From positions 1,426,001-1,490,000 of the forward strand of contig JAUEDM010000002.1 of NCBI GenBank assembly GCA_033439685.1: a DNA stretch of 64,000 bases, written 5' to 3'. The notes under the pieces are model-generated. The model saw only the letters and a program-made list of their open reading frames with translations, was not told the DNA's origin and ran no database searches. The stretch is from Apodospora peruviana (lineage: Eukaryota; Ascomycota; Sordariomycetes; Sordariales; Lasiosphaeriaceae). The translations under genes were made by a program, and so were the position numbers. Positions 11,901 through 22,889 of this stretch are shown one piece after another. Position 1 is the first letter of the stretch; the number at the start of each line of letters is the position of its first letter.

Positions 11901-12597
11901 GAGCCACTTTGTGCGTTACAAGGTCCTCAAGGAGATCAAGCAGCTTCAATCGCAGATCGCGGACCTCCTGAGGACAAACATCCCGGCCTTTGCCAACCTC
12001 AAGGTGCCTGAGAAGCTCGACCCGCCAACACCGAAACAGGTGCAGGCGCTCAAGCAGATGGTCGCGGCCGGGTTTATTGATCAGGTCGCCATCCGCGCCG
12101 ACAAGTCCCCGACCCCGCCCGAGATGTATAGGAAGCCGCGCCGGGCCATCGACGTGCCGTACATACCGCTCTATCCGCTCGAGGCGGACGGGCCCAAGAG
12201 CGATGATCCGGCCGATAGGCTCGTGTATATCCACCCGGCGTCGCCGCTCGCGCATTTGAGTATTGATGAGTGCCCGGATTATGTCGTGTACTCGTATCTT
12301 CAGCGGGCTGGTAATGTGTTGTCCGGGGAAGGGGTCAAGAAGCCCAAGACAAGGATGCACGCGCTGACGGACTTGACGGCGGGCCAGGTGGCTAGTCTGG
12401 CGAAGGGGACGCCGCTGATTAGCTACGGGAAGCCGATCAAGGAGGTTCAGGGTGCCAGTGATGATGGCAAGACAAGGGAGGTTTGGGTGATTCCGTATTT
12501 GAGGGCCGAGGGCGGTGCGGGCGGGCTCGGGTGGCCGTTGCCTGCTAGGAAGGTGAAGCAGAGGAAGGCTGCTGGGAAGGGGTGGGTGGTTGAGTAA
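8932..12597 (+). CDS. ECM16: DEAH-box RNA helicase DHR1 (DHX37 family)
   Basis: Intronless, 1221 residues. A basic and acidic low-complexity N-terminal third (EDEWGGLSSEDENSEED-type tract near residues 240-300) is followed by a DEAH helicase core: motif I GATGSGKT at about 408, DEAH at about 509, SAT at about 551, an acidic insertion near 665-700, and QRAGRAGR at about 784. The C-terminal HA2 and OB-fold regions follow. Yeast Dhr1/Ecm16 is a nucleolar ATPase that frees U3 snoRNA from pre-18S rRNA during small-subunit assembly; the long charged N-terminus and acidic helicase insertion fit this subgroup rather than splicing DEAH proteins. The start MAKKFVPRQRKRK is preferred over an upstream in-frame non-ATG extension. 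Confidence 0.94.
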   Translation: MAKKFVPRQRKRKVLDRQRAQARVETHDENDEVTVADTNVLEIAQDQKNEANQKRAQLREELRPDGVKVSGKKAKRLEKYIDTKLRKDENRELLAKLAANKIDTSLFSSFKTIGQTRETKKGAISRAFREQNAGLPSDKSTLELLYERRELADGPLPTREQSDSSDDEQDAEKGRKKSSAKESQPPPVAVPAVGSGLKRPLQTDDSGRPVLAKRQKRGGVKSRAVATIHETFTPAESESEDEWGGLSSEDENSEEDSDTSGSESHDEDDSRDDSDEESSEDGECTGEGSASEDELDEAERQERRKQRSSAFKTWAHQARNEALGYEPVQSGPSILEIPKPANFTPRPLEQDPLPVELLPTKNIARKAFSVLVTRDPEIQEVRFRLPVVAEEQKIMEAIHDNDVVVICGATGSGKTTQVPQFLFEAGYGSPNSPTPGMIGVTQPRRVAAVSMSKRVGQEMGDHSHVVAYQIRFEGTVDPNTAMKFMTDGVLLREAAQDIALRKYSAIIIDEAHERSVNTDILIAMLSRVVKLRAEMAKEDPKVQPLKLIIMSATLRIEDLTQNPALFPNPPRVLEIDGREHAVTIHFARKTHHDYVEDAFKKICRGHKKLPPGGFLVFLTGQAEINQLSKRLKVTFGGMNSGSGPKVRISASEAPVEVEDIDFGEVDDRTVDDMDDDEISITEDEDEQDKEFEIEDEESGTGPLRMHILPLFSLLPTKEQMKVFDPPPDGSRLVILATNVAETSLTIPGIKYVFDCGRSKERRYDPTNGVQSFEIGWISKASAKQRAGRAGRTGPGHCWRLYSSAVFERDFPEFSQPELLRMPIEGVVLQLKAMNLQHVINFPFPTPPERQSLIKAEKLLTYLSAISPSGQVTPIGSTMSIFPLSPRFARILLVGHLHDCLPYTIALVAGLSAGDIFVLETQAIPAAVAEPEEGRYRTNEEVIAEDRRAKIRQAFNAVHKNFCFLDDRSDAIKLLQVVGEYAHDPTEEWCESHFVRYKVLKEIKQLQSQIADLLRTNIPAFANLKVPEKLDPPTPKQVQALKQMVAAGFIDQVAIRADKSPTPPEMYRKPRRAIDVPYIPLYPLEADGPKSDDPADRLVYIHPASPLAHLSIDECPDYVVYSYLQRAGNVLSGEGVKKPKTRMHALTDLTAGQVASLAKGTPLISYGKPIKEVQGASDDGKTREVWVIPYLRAEGGAGGLGWPLPARKVKQRKAAGKGWVVE

Positions 12598-13679
12598 AGG
12601 CGGTGGTGAAGTTCGGGAATATTCTGAACTGTTGGGTGGTGGCGGCTGCTAAGGGCCTACGATGGATAGATAGATACCTATATTATGGTGGTGGTATATG
12701 TGAAGGGCGTTGAGGATCTTCCAAGAAGTGGCATTCAGTGATATAGGGAGGGCGCAAAAAATTTGACATGACAACCTAACCTAGGAACACACTGTAGCTG
12801 CGACTACAGCTGTTTGTCTTCTGGGCAATAGGTAAGGTATCCAGTTCCAACATTACATCCACGATAATAAACATGGAGTACGGGTATCTGGGGAGGTATC
12901 CAGCTGTATGAGGGGGGACCCAGTATTTATCCTTTCATCCCCCCACACACATTGGGAACTTCCCCGCGGTGAAGTTGGGATATTTATATTCCGTCAACTT
13001 CGTCCGATATCGTTTCCTCATCCCAACTATCTACCGGTTGTTCTTTTTTTATCGGAAGAGGTACCATCTCCCCTACCTATGCATGCAGTAAACAACTAGT
13101 ATTATATGCCGCAAGGTACTTTCTGGTTCTAGTCTAGTCACCTGCAAGTCTGCCCGGCATCATGGTCTCCAGAGAAACATGTTGATACCCGGTTTTGAAC
13201 CCCCCTCCTCCTTTCCTCCACTTGAGTAAGAACTTAAGACCTTGCTTGTGGCTACCTACCAACTAGGTAACTCTGGATCTCGACAACTCCACCGAGTCTG
13301 CATCTTCTTTGCCGGCCCAATAGTCGTGTGCCATTTTCCTCTTGACTCTGCAAAGCTTTGCATACCGTAGGTCTGCATGACACTTTTTATTGCCGGCCTT
13401 TCCTGTCGGAATGCCTCAATATGGACATGGATATGGCTTCCCCCCGCCCGCATGCCCTGCGTGCTCGGCCCGCATCCGCAACCAACCCCGGTGGGGGAAG
13501 GTAAAAGAGAGGGGATATATAACAGAGGATCAGCAGCTCGTCGAGTTCTCTCGCCATATTGTCTGTTCTTTCCTGCTAGTTTTCTGGAGATATTTTACTT
13601 GATTGAATAGTTTGTCGTCCTCATTAGTCAGTCTCTCGCCAAGTAAACTTCACCAACTCATCCACCAACGAGCAAAAAA
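12598..13679. other. Intergenic region between DHR1 and the SDR gene
   Basis: 1.08 kb holding the DHR1 3' region and the SDR promoter. A TATA-like GATATATAAC occurs near 13514-13523, and CCTAGG and CTAGGTAA palindromes occur near 12780 and 13263. No other gene supported. Confidence 0.6.
13514..13523 (+). promoter_or_regulatory. TATA-like box of the SDR gene
   Basis: GATATATAAC about 160 bp before the SDR ATG, followed by a pyrimidine-rich leader. Position and sequence suit a TATA element; it is a prediction only. Confidence 0.4.
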
Positions 13680-14625
13680 ATGTCCGAGTCCATGAAAGAC
13701 GGCAACTTTGTCCACCACAACACCGAGGCGCCCAAGGCGGACCGCGTGCTACCGCTCTTCTCACTCAAGGGCAAGACGGCCATCGTGTCAGGAGCGGCGG
13801 CCGGTATCGGATACGCAGTTGCCCAGGCGTTCGCAGAGGCCGGTGCCAACGTGGCGATATGGTATAATAGCAACAAGAAGGCCATTGCGAAGGCGGCAGA
13901 GATCGAGCAGACATTTGGTGTCAAGTGTAAGAAAAGAGCATCTACCTGTTGACACGGTGGAATATGGCTGACAAAGTGAGAGGAGTGGTTCAGGCAGAGC
14001 ATATCCCGTTGACGTAAACACCTACGAGGCGGTCCAAGAGGCGGTAGACACCGTCGTCCGCGAGTTTAACGGGCGACTGGACATCTTCGTCGCCAACTCC
14101 GGGGTGGTGTGGGAGCACGGGTCGATGCTCGACGGTCCCCTGGACGCCTACCGCAAGGTCATGACGACCAACGTTGACGGCGTCTTCTACTGCGCGCGCG
14201 CGGCGGGCTTGCACTGGCGCAGACAGAAGAAGGAAGGGACCACGATCGACGGTCAGAGGTTGGAGGGCTACACGCAGGGCAGCTTCATCGCGACGGCGAG
14301 CATGAGCGGGCACATCGCCAACATCCCGCAGATGCAGACGCCGTACAATACCTCGAAGGCGGCCGTGATCCACCTGTGCAAGTCGCTAGCGGTGGAGTGG
14401 GTAGGCTTCGCGCGGGCCAACTCGGTGTCGCCGGGCTATATCGTCACCGACATCTCGGAGTTTTGCTCGGCGGAGACCAAGGGGATATGGAGGGATAAGA
14501 TCCCCATGGGCCGCGAGGGCGAGGTCGGCGAGCTCAAGGGCGCGTATCTGTACCTCGCGTCGGACGCGTCATCATACACGACGGGCTCTGATTTGATTGT
14601 CGACGGCGGTTACTGTGCTCCGTAA
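13680..14625 (+). CDS. Short-chain dehydrogenase, polyol/ketose reductase type
   Basis: Two exons (13680-13926 and 13994-14625), 292 residues; intron 13927-13993 ends TTCAG. It is a classical SDR: cofactor loop SGAAAGIGYAVA, NSGV in the NAG-motif position, serine in IATASMSGHIAN, catalytic PYNTSKAAV (Tyr-x3-Lys), SPGYIVTDI, and the ending YTTGSDLIVDGGYCAP. The C-terminal half closely matches the fungal group that contains mannitol dehydrogenase, sorbose reductase and SOU-type proteins, which reduce ketoses with NADPH. The exact sugar cannot be assigned. The first 25 residues before LFSLKGKTAIVSG are a short unconserved lead. Confidence 0.88.
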
Positions 14626-15554
14626 GATAGAGGTTAGAGAGAAAATAAAAATGTCTATACACAGATGTAGGGTCTCGTGGGTCTTGACAGCTGGCTACAT
14701 CTGGCGACAAGAATGAGGGGAGTGGTCTATTCCGTAGAGTCTAGACTTTTCTTGTGGTGGAGGAAACGCTGAGGCTCAAATCAGAAACACCCATTTTGCG
14801 CCTTTCCCGGGGTCGGGCAATAGATGGCCTCGGTTCATTTGGGAGTGAGAGGGTGGCAAACATGATCGGGAATGGTGCAGTACAGGCCGACATGAACCGA
14901 ATTCCGGGGAGAATATCCTGTGGTTGTCAGCACCGTGTCCTTTGTCCTTCTCAGCGGCGATATCCCAGGTTTTCACTCTATGATTTGCGCAATTCCGCAC
15001 TTCTGTCGTTTCATTTGTTAGGGTGAGGTGCTTCTGGCGCCGTCGCTGTCAGTCAGTCACTTGGCGACTTTGGTTCCGGCGTTAGCATTAGCGTGCGTAG
15101 CAAGTCAAAAGATACCTGCGGCTTTCACCGACTTTGGGTGAAACATCCAAGTACCCTTCACCCCACCTTCATCATCAGGGATTAGTACGGGACCCCCAGC
15201 TTCGAGGTCTCCTCCCCTCCTTACCGAATCTCCAACCTGGGCTCCTGGAACTGGCCGGCAAAGTTGCCTCTGCTCCATCTTTCCCGGTCGCCCAACCCTC
15301 AGCCCTACCTTGCATCTATCTTTCCTGCTCGGACTGTGCTGCCCTTCTCCTGGCTCCTGCCTCTGACAATCTCCCCTTGTCCACCCGGCTTTTGGTGATT
15401 TGTTTTCTTGACGACATTCATCTCAGGATTTCGAAAGTACATAGTCAGTATCCCGGCATCGCTGCATCGCCGCATCACTTATTAGCAGCAGCAAGGCTCG
15501 GTCGACCGCCTCCACCTCGCTCCTTGCCGCCACACCAGCCTGCCGCCAGCAATC
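14626..15554. other. Upstream region of calcineurin A
   Basis: Holds the SDR 3' end and the calcineurin A promoter and leader. The last 400 bp is strongly C/T-rich, as is usual for leaders of highly expressed fungal genes. No other gene supported. Confidence 0.6.
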
Positions 15555-17382
15555 ATGGATAACAACGGCGGCGGTTCGGCGCCGTATGACGACCAGCTCA
15601 ACCAGCAGGTCGACAATGCCATCCGCGCCATACAGCAGAAGAAGCCTCCTCCCGAGATCGACTTTACGATCCATGTCATGGAGGACGGTTCGCAGGTCAA
15701 CACCACGGAGCGAGTTTGCAAAGGTATGTATGCCTGCCCCGCCGCCGCCCAGCGCAGCCCAGCTCAGACCCGACCCCTCGATTCTGACCATGCCGTCCAG
15801 ACGTCCAAGCGCCCGCCATGTTCAAGCCCTCCGACGAGCAGTTCTACCACGATGAGACTCGCCAGAAGCCCAACGTGCAGTTCCTGAAGCAACATTTCTA
15901 CCGCGAGGGTCGCCTGACTGAGGAGCAGGCGCTGTTCATCATTAAGAAGGGAACCGAGGTCCTTCGAGCCGAACCCAACCTGCTCGAGATGGACGCCCCA
16001 ATCACTGTTTGTGGCGACGTCCACGGCCAGTACTACGACTTGATGAAGCTCTTTGAGGTCGGCGGCGACCCTTCCGAGACGAGATACCTCTTCCTCGGCG
16101 ACTACGTCGACCGCGGCTATTTTAGCATCGAATGTGTGCTGTACCTGTGGTCGCTCAAGATCCACTATCCTCAAACGCTCTGGCTGCTGCGCGGAAACCA
16201 CGAGTGCCGGCATTTGACCGACTATTTCACGTTCAAGCTCGAATGCAAGCACAAGTATTCCGAAGCCGTCTACGAGGCCTGTATGGAGTCGTTCTGTTGT
16301 CTGCCGCTGGCGGCGGTTATGAACAAGCAGTTCCTCTGCATCCATGGTGGATTGAGTCCCGAGCTGCACAGCCTTGACGACCTGAGAAATGTTTGTTGGC
16401 CTCAGACATAGATTGTTCCACCACGCGTCAGCTTTGTGCTAACTGCCTTATTCTGAAGATTGACCGTTTCCGCGAGCCTCCTACTCAGGGGCTCATGTGC
16501 GACATCTTGTGGGCTGACCCCCTCGAAGATTTTGGCCAGGAGAAAACGACGGATTATTTCCTACACAATCACGTTCGAGGCTGCTCGTACTTCTTCTCAT
16601 ACCCGGCCGCTTGCCACTTCCTCGAGAAGAACAACCTGCTCTCGATTATTCGCGCCCACGAAGCCCAGGATGCCGGCTACCGCATGTACCGCAAGACGCG
16701 TACCACCGGCTTTCCCAGTGTCATGACCATCTTCTCGGCGCCGAACTACCTTGACGTATATAACAACAAGGCTGCGGTGCTGAAGTATGAGAACAACGTA
16801 ATGAACATTCGCCAGTTCAACTGCACACCGCATCCGTACTGGCTACCCAACTTTATGGACGTATTCACATGGTCGCTGCCATTCGTGGGCGAGAAGATTG
16901 CCGACATGCTCATTGCGATCCTCAGCACGTGTTCTGAGGAAGAGCTTAAGGAGGACTCTGCTGCCACGTCTCCGGGTCCGGTATCTCCTCCGCTCACAGG
17001 GGGCTCCTCGGCCCTCGATGACCCTAACTCGATCGACTTCAAGAGGAGAGCGATCAAGAACAAGATCCTCGCCATTGGCCGGCTGTCGCGTGTCTTCCAG
17101 GTGCTCCGAGAAGAGTCTGAGAGCGTTACGGAGCTCAAGACTGCCGCAGGCGGTCGGCTGCCCGCGGGTACGCTGATGCTGGGAGCCGAGGGGATTAAGA
17201 ACGCGATCAGCAGTTTTGAGGACGCCAGGAAGGTCGATCTCCAGAACGAAAGGCTGCCTCCGAGTCATGACGAGGTGCAGAAGCAGCATGATGGAGAGCG
17301 CGCCGAGGCGCTGACGAGGGCTGTGAACGAGGCGAACAATGATAAGAAGTTGCAGAGCCTGTCCAGGAGGCTGAGCACGTAG
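15555..17382 (+). CDS. cna-1: Calcineurin catalytic subunit A
   Basis: Three exons (15555-15723, 15801-16390, 16459-17382), 560 residues. The PPP phosphatase core is complete: GDVHGQ (about 128), GDYVDRG (156), RGNHEC (187) and HGG (238). It is followed by the calcineurin-B-binding helix WLPNFMDVFTWSLPFVGEK (about 381-399), the calmodulin-binding region KNKILAIGRLSRVFQVLR (453-470) and the autoinhibitory segment around GAEGIKNAISSFEDARK. It dephosphorylates Ser/Thr sites, such as those of Crz1-type transcription factors, when Ca2+/calmodulin relieves autoinhibition. The second intron uses a GTTTGT donor. Calmodulin (29.2-30.3 kb) and the B subunit (59.4-60.5 kb) lie in the same window. Confidence 0.97.
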
Positions 17383-18874
17383 GTTCTCTCCCATCGAGGC
17401 ATATTGGTTACCTAGTTACCTGACTCATCTATAGTGATCGCAAGCGATAAATATGAAACTGTGACGTGAAAGAGAAAAAAGCGAGTTTTGTCATTTTGTC
17501 GATGATGGGCGGCGCGTGCGGGTTTAGTGGATATTTATGAGTTCTGAGCTTGCCAGCCGGCAAATAGACAACACATATATACATACAACAAACGCGTGCG
17601 CACTGGCATGGTCTGTTGATGGGACATGGATGTGTGAGGATAATGAATGGGGGTTTGGGGTGGGTGGCTGGAGGGATGGATGGATGGACCGAATAGTCAC
17701 CACGTCTCTTCTCTCTGAAAAAAACAGAAAGCGCAAGGAATTCTTATGTGGGCTTCCTTTCATCGTTTAAATTATGTCTCTGGTCTTTCTTTTCATTGCC
17801 TATCCAATAGTGTTTTATTGCGTGTTGTTGAGGACAAGCAGGTTGGTAGGTAAAGTAACTTTAGGTCTATTTTTTGAGTCGTTGTACACAGACAGACAGG
17901 CAGACAGACAGGCAGACAAACCGATTGAGGACAAAGTAAGAGCGCTCCCAATGTTGAACTCTTTTCGGTGAGTATTGCTCCCACGTCTCGTGTACCTGAC
18001 CTGGATAAGGTACGTATATAGGTAGGGAAGTAGGGGAATTGTGTGTGGGGTGTGAGTGTCTAGAAATGATTGGGAACGTGCCGAGATACTGACGAATTTC
18101 AAGGTGGGTTTACTACGGCTAGTGTGCTGGCTCACTCGTGTGCCTTTCCTGACCTAGGTATAGTAGGTAAGGGGGTTGAAAGTGTCTCCCCCATATGTGT
18201 GTTTGTTGGATGCGACTGACATTGCTTCGTCCCATTGACGAGAAACAAGAAAGTTTTCTTTTTTGAGGCTTCCAAAAATTGTCAAACACCTCCACATATT
18301 ATTACTGAATGGGGTTAAAGATGTATATGATATGGTATTGGCATGGTAAGCGAGACATAGATGGTGGGTGGTGAAGGAGATTATTACGTTGACTTGATGC
18401 TTTTTTTTTCATGTTTGACTCTCGCTCTCTCGCACACTCCTTTTTATTGCTGCTAATAACTCTGTTCTTCAACCATGCATAAATTCAGCCAGCCAATTTC
18501 ACACACACACTCGCTCCCTCTTTCCTCGCTCGTCATGTCAAGTAATTCGTTGCTTCATCAGTGTAAAGTTGACCCCTGACTTGGTCTCGCTCCTATTGTC
18601 ATAACGTATATGTGTTCCTCACCCATGGCATATGTTGTTCTTCCTGCGGGCATGTTAAGAGAGAAAATATAAAAGCAAACGGACTTGGGAACTTGAAGGG
18701 ACCATCAATACATAAGACAAATAAACCAAATCCATTTCATTTTCTCAAGACAAACGCTTTACCCTTCCAAAGAAAGAAATCACGACTAAAAAAAAGCTAG
18801 GCGGATGGAAACTATGCTTTGTCCCCGTTTCTCTCCCCTTTCTCCGACTACACATAAACAAAGACATGCACCGT
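17383..18874. other. Convergent intergenic region with microsatellite
   Basis: 1.5 kb between the 3' ends of calcineurin A and the BCS1-like gene. It contains GATG repeats near 17675, a CAGA-type repeat near 17890-17918 and several TAGGTA motifs. No supported gene. Confidence 0.6.
17890..17918. repeat. CAGA-type microsatellite
   Basis: Imperfect tandem copies of ACAG/GCAGACAGACAG in the convergent intergenic region. Confidence 0.8.
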
Positions 18875-20860
18875 CTACTGCACCTGCAACACTTTAACCT
18901 TGCTCGCCTTCTGCTTGATCAGCGCGTCAACCCAGACCTCGACCTCGGCGAGCGCCAGCCGCGGCGCCTTCTTGCGCTTCAACAAGAAACCCTGGATCTC
19001 GGCGGGCGAGATGAGCTTGCCGGTGGGGATCTTGGCGGCGAAGTCGGCCGCGATCTGGGTGAGCTGTTGGCGGGTGGGCTCCTTTTGGTCGCCTTCATCA
19101 CGAGTCTCAAATTTGGCAGTAACGGCAGGCGACGAAGGGACAGAAACAACTTCGTCCAGCACCACGATTGTGGAACCTTCGCTGCTAAAGTCGTCGCCGC
19201 TGACGCTGGAATCCTTTGTTGCATTGTTGTTGTCATCAGCCATCTGCTGCTGCTGTTTCTGCAGTGCGCCACCCAAGGTAGTGGTAGGAGTAGGGGTGGT
19301 AATAGAAGACCGAATGGCAGCTGCCTTGCGAGGAGGCGGCTTGCTATCGGCCTCGTACATGCGCTCAAACAGTTCCTTGGCCTGCTCCTGCGTGGCGTTC
19401 GAGAAGCCGACCTGCAGATCTACGCGACCAGGCCGGATGAGGGCTTCATCGAGCGATTCCGGTTTGTTGGTCGTCATGATAAGCACACGACCCTCATGGG
19501 AAGCAACGCCGTCGATGGCGTTTAGGAGACCGGACAACGAGATGCCCTTCTTCTCGTTCTCTCCGCCCTGTTTCTTCAGCTCGCGCGCCAGGTCCGACAC
19601 CTTCCAGTCGTCCTTGCTTTCAGATTTCTTGTTGCTCTTAATCTTGCCGTCCTTTCCATCGGAAATCGAGTCTGTGGTATTCTCAGCATCATCCTTATCA
19701 GGGGCGCGTGCGAGACCCGCCGTATCAATATCCTCCAGCAGCACAACGCAGCGGCGCGGCAGCGAGTTGAATAGAGCGGAGAGGTCCTCTTCCGTGAGCG
19801 TGGGCTCCAGAAGGGAGATAACGTATATGTCGAGGCCGAATACGCCGGCCAGGGCAAACGACAGGGACGTCTTCCCGGTGCCCGGCGGCCCGTAGAAGAG
19901 GTAGCCCCGGCGAAGCGGGATGCCGCGGTTGGCGTACCAGCGCGGGGTCGCAGGATGCAGGTACTCATTCATGTCCGAAAGCACCTGAATCTTCTGCTTC
20001 TCGTCCAGGACCACCGTCCTCATGGGACGCACCGGACGGCTGGAGACCTGCATCCAGTTATGACGGCCGCCGTAGCGACGCATGTTCTGCGGGCTGGGGC
20101 GCTTGACGGTGGTGTTGGCGTGGTGGTCGCTGTAGTACTGCTCTTTGGCGTGCTGGAGGAGCTGCTTGACGGGCTCCGGTGATCGTCCAAAGCAGGAGAG
20201 CATCAAGTACTCCTTGTCCTTGTACTGCATCCCGCCGCCACCTCCGTCGTCAAATAGTTGTTCCTTCTTTCTGTGAAGACTGAAATACCTGCCGTCGTGC
20301 CAGAAGCCGTGAGTTCCGATCGCTGGGATGAACCGTGGGGGTGACTTGGCCTCCTGGTTGGAGAAGTTGAGATAGACACCGGTGCCGTCAGCCGAGATGG
20401 GAGCTGACAGGATATCCGGATCCTCCTCCTCATCCCAAGCGCTCTTGGACGTTGATTCCGCCGTGAGCGAGCGCGAATTCACCATGCGAGGCTGCGAGGC
20501 GAGCCACTTCATCATATGGAAGTACATCTCGTCGCCGCTGCTGACAGTGATGCTCGCCATAAAGTAGGTGTGGACGAAGGCGACGATGCTCACGTACAGC
20601 TGCTTCCAGAGCTTGTTCCCGGCCCAGAGGACACCAAAGGCGGCCACGATAAAAGCAGGGTCCAAGCCCAAGCGACTGCCGGCCATGTTATGGAACAGCA
20701 TGTACGCCTTAAGTAGCGGGCTGAACTGGGAGCCGAGTAGTGGCACCAGGCTCTCCATAACGCCACTCGAGAAGGTCTTGCCGGTGGTGTTGCCGGCCTC
20801 CTCGGTGGCATTGGCGCTGAAGGTGGGCAAGGCACCATGGAGGATGGTATTAAAATCCAT
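18875..20860 (-). CDS. BCS1-like AAA+ ATPase
   Basis: Single exon, 661 residues from the ATG at 20860. The N-terminal hydrophobic segment (about 68-105) and following region match the BCS1 N-domain. The AAA module has Walker A GPPGTGKTS (about 324-332), Walker B VVLLEDID (372-379), SGLLNAIDG and the sensor/arginine region MTTNKPESLDEALIRPGR. Yeast Bcs1 moves the folded Rieske protein across the mitochondrial inner membrane, but this protein is about 200 residues longer. A charged linker rich in Lys, Asp and Ser (about 385-445) sits between Walker B and SGLLNAIDG, and a low-complexity Gln/Asn/Ser stretch (about 520-590) lies in the C-terminal part. Such enlarged fungal BCS1 paralogues have unknown substrates, so this may not be the true Rieske translocase. 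Confidence 0.87.
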   Translation of the reverse strand: MDFNTILHGALPTFSANATEEAGNTTGKTFSSGVMESLVPLLGSQFSPLLKAYMLFHNMAGSRLGLDPAFIVAAFGVLWAGNKLWKQLYVSIVAFVHTYFMASITVSSGDEMYFHMMKWLASQPRMVNSRSLTAESTSKSAWDEEEDPDILSAPISADGTGVYLNFSNQEAKSPPRFIPAIGTHGFWHDGRYFSLHRKKEQLFDDGGGGGMQYKDKEYLMLSCFGRSPEPVKQLLQHAKEQYYSDHHANTTVKRPSPQNMRRYGGRHNWMQVSSRPVRPMRTVVLDEKQKIQVLSDMNEYLHPATPRWYANRGIPLRRGYLFYGPPGTGKTSLSFALAGVFGLDIYVISLLEPTLTEEDLSALFNSLPRRCVVLLEDIDTAGLARAPDKDDAENTTDSISDGKDGKIKSNKKSESKDDWKVSDLARELKKQGGENEKKGISLSGLLNAIDGVASHEGRVLIMTTNKPESLDEALIRPGRVDLQVGFSNATQEQAKELFERMYEADSKPPPRKAAAIRSSITTPTPTTTLGGALQKQQQQMADDNNNATKDSSVSGDDFSSEGSTIVVLDEVVSVPSSPAVTAKFETRDEGDQKEPTRQQLTQIAADFAAKIPTGKLISPAEIQGFLLKRKKAPRLALAEVEVWVDALIKQKASKVKVLQVQ

Positions 20861-22889
20861 CACAGCGACTTGAGGGTACTAACATGGGGGCTAAGTGACG
20901 GTGACTAGTGAATGCTTAAGACGACGAAGTATGTCGTGTCCGTAATGGATAAAGGAGTGTCACCACTTGATTAAAAGGCCACCGGACCTGGCTTTGACTT
21001 ATATAGTCGTGGTCTCTCAAAATCAGCAAGATAGCAGTAGTCTACCCACAGGATCAGCCTTGCACGATTGCTTTGAAACTCTCCCAACTTGGAATGGAAG
21101 GTGAGGTACGTATTTATGTGTGTAATCCGTACGCATCTAGTGGCGAAAGGAGAAAGATGGTGTGGCAGACAAGGAAGGTGAGGTGTCCAGCGGTACACAT
21201 GCTTATGCTACCTTGCGGACGATCCGATGGAAGGAAGAGTCAAACACACGCAGCCGGTGAACGGAGGTCTTTAGGTACATGTCTTTTAGTGTTAAGTGCA
21301 ATCAATGGCCACAACCTGGGAGTTTATTGGCACGATGCAGGAGAATGGATTGGCCAACGGTTTGTTGGCCGTGCATGCATGGCAGACTGCACAACAAACT
21401 GCTTCTCAAGTTGGTGCTAGTTTGTCTTTTAGGTTAACAGGCAGGTGAACCGGCAGGCCATCAAGCGTCCGTCGTCGGGATGAGGTGTCTTGATTCGACA
21501 TGCGTCGTCGTCGTGAATGCGGCTTAGATGGGAAGACCACGCCGCCAAGACCGAGGAGGGTTGGAATTAATCACCACCTGAACGTGACTGCGCCGGCGGG
21601 ATGAATCTTGGACACCTGCTTATTATTGTTTCTAGTACCCTTGTTAGATATGGGGTACGACTGCACGGAAGCCTTATTAACCTTGTCTATGGACGTGGTC
21701 GCGTACTGCATTGGTCGTTCCTCCGCAGACGGTGGCCGGGTTTCCTATTCGCTGCCGATGGTGGGACATATTAAACGGGGTTGATCCGGCACTAGGAATG
21801 CAGTCACCGCATCCTCCCAGCAGAATCGACTCATCTTGGTCCTACACTGCTTATTCGTTTCCGATGAGTGATATCCCGACAAGTGGAAGGTGAATAGGTA
21901 GTCAGTCCATTCACGGACGGGTAGGTAGGTCGCAGGACTCAGGGGAGGGCGCCGATGCGAACCGTCAACGACGGAGAGAGAGACGGGATGGCCACAGGCA
22001 GCAGCAGCCAGGCAACGACAAGGCAGAGGAAATGTGCGTCATGAGGTCCTGAAGAAACTTCAATTCACAAGGGCTGGCTGGACCTTGGGAGCGGTCCTTC
22101 CTCACCGAGACAACCTTGCAAGGCCTCCAAGGGACGACCCAGATGGCAGGAGGAGTTGTCGTCAAATGTGCTCGATTGTTGTTAGAGGGAAGCAACAGGA
22201 GGGACTCAAGTCAGCCTTTGGGAGTTTCTGGAGGTGTGGCTGTGTCTTGGCGTGACGCCACCCAACTTTTGTGTGTGGGGTGGTGTCCAACCCTTCTCCG
22301 CTTTTCACCTGAAGAAGCCTAGAAGCCTAGCCAAACATGGGATGGCAGGCCGCAGGGGTTTGCAGACAAAAGAGCGAGAGCCTCCATCCTTCCTCAGCAG
22401 AGCCGCAATCTGCTCGTCAACACGACTCGTGATGGCGCCTCTGATTCGAGCGTTGCCTATTTTGGCTGAGGTCAAGCGGCTTACACAAAAAGATGAGGCT
22501 CAACAAACCCGAAATAAACACTAAATTGCCAAGACCCCCAAAACACGACCTCACCCCATCCCGGCCTGCCTTCTCTCGCCCGTCTTTCACACACTGCTCG
22601 GGCGAAAATCATCCCATTGTCTTATCTATGCAAATTAACAGAAAGACAAATTCTAAACGAGACCGAAGAGGCTCCGACCCCGAGCCCGTTCCATAGATCC
22701 GTCAGGCATGTGAACGGTCCTTCCTGTCCGGCTGTCCGTCTGGAGCCAGTCGACGATGCACGCACCCACGACGGGTCCAACCTGTACACATATAATATAT
22801 CTAACTGTACACCGACACTATATCTGTATCTCTCAGGCAAATGTAGACAGACTGTAAGTAGGTCCTGAATACCCAACTACCGTAGACAT
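20861..22889. other. Long intergenic region, BCS1-like upstream side
   Basis: 2.0 kb between the BCS1-like start and the MTQ1 stop, both minus strand. Apart from the TATA-like box, only short unconserved ORFs are present, and a direct repeat AGAAGCCT near 22315-22330. I see no gene. Confidence 0.55.
20998..21005 (-). promoter_or_regulatory. TATA-like box of the BCS1-like gene
   Basis: TATATAAG on the minus strand about 140 bp upstream of the start codon at 20860. Predicted from sequence and position only. Confidence 0.4.

Noticed and set aside
11683..12360. 225-codon open frame antisense to DHR1
   Set aside because: Shadow of a conserved helicase C-terminal domain; no independent support.
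13190..13210. GGTTCAAAACC-like tRNA B box on the minus strand
   Set aside because: Flanking bases do not form a T-stem or acceptor stem; no tRNA fold.
15764..16369. 201-codon open frame antisense to calcineurin A
   Set aside because: Lies across a calcineurin intron and exon; no recognisable protein.
18900..19895. 331-codon open frame antisense to the BCS1-like gene
   Set aside because: Ser-rich shadow of the opposite strand, where the AAA motifs are intact.
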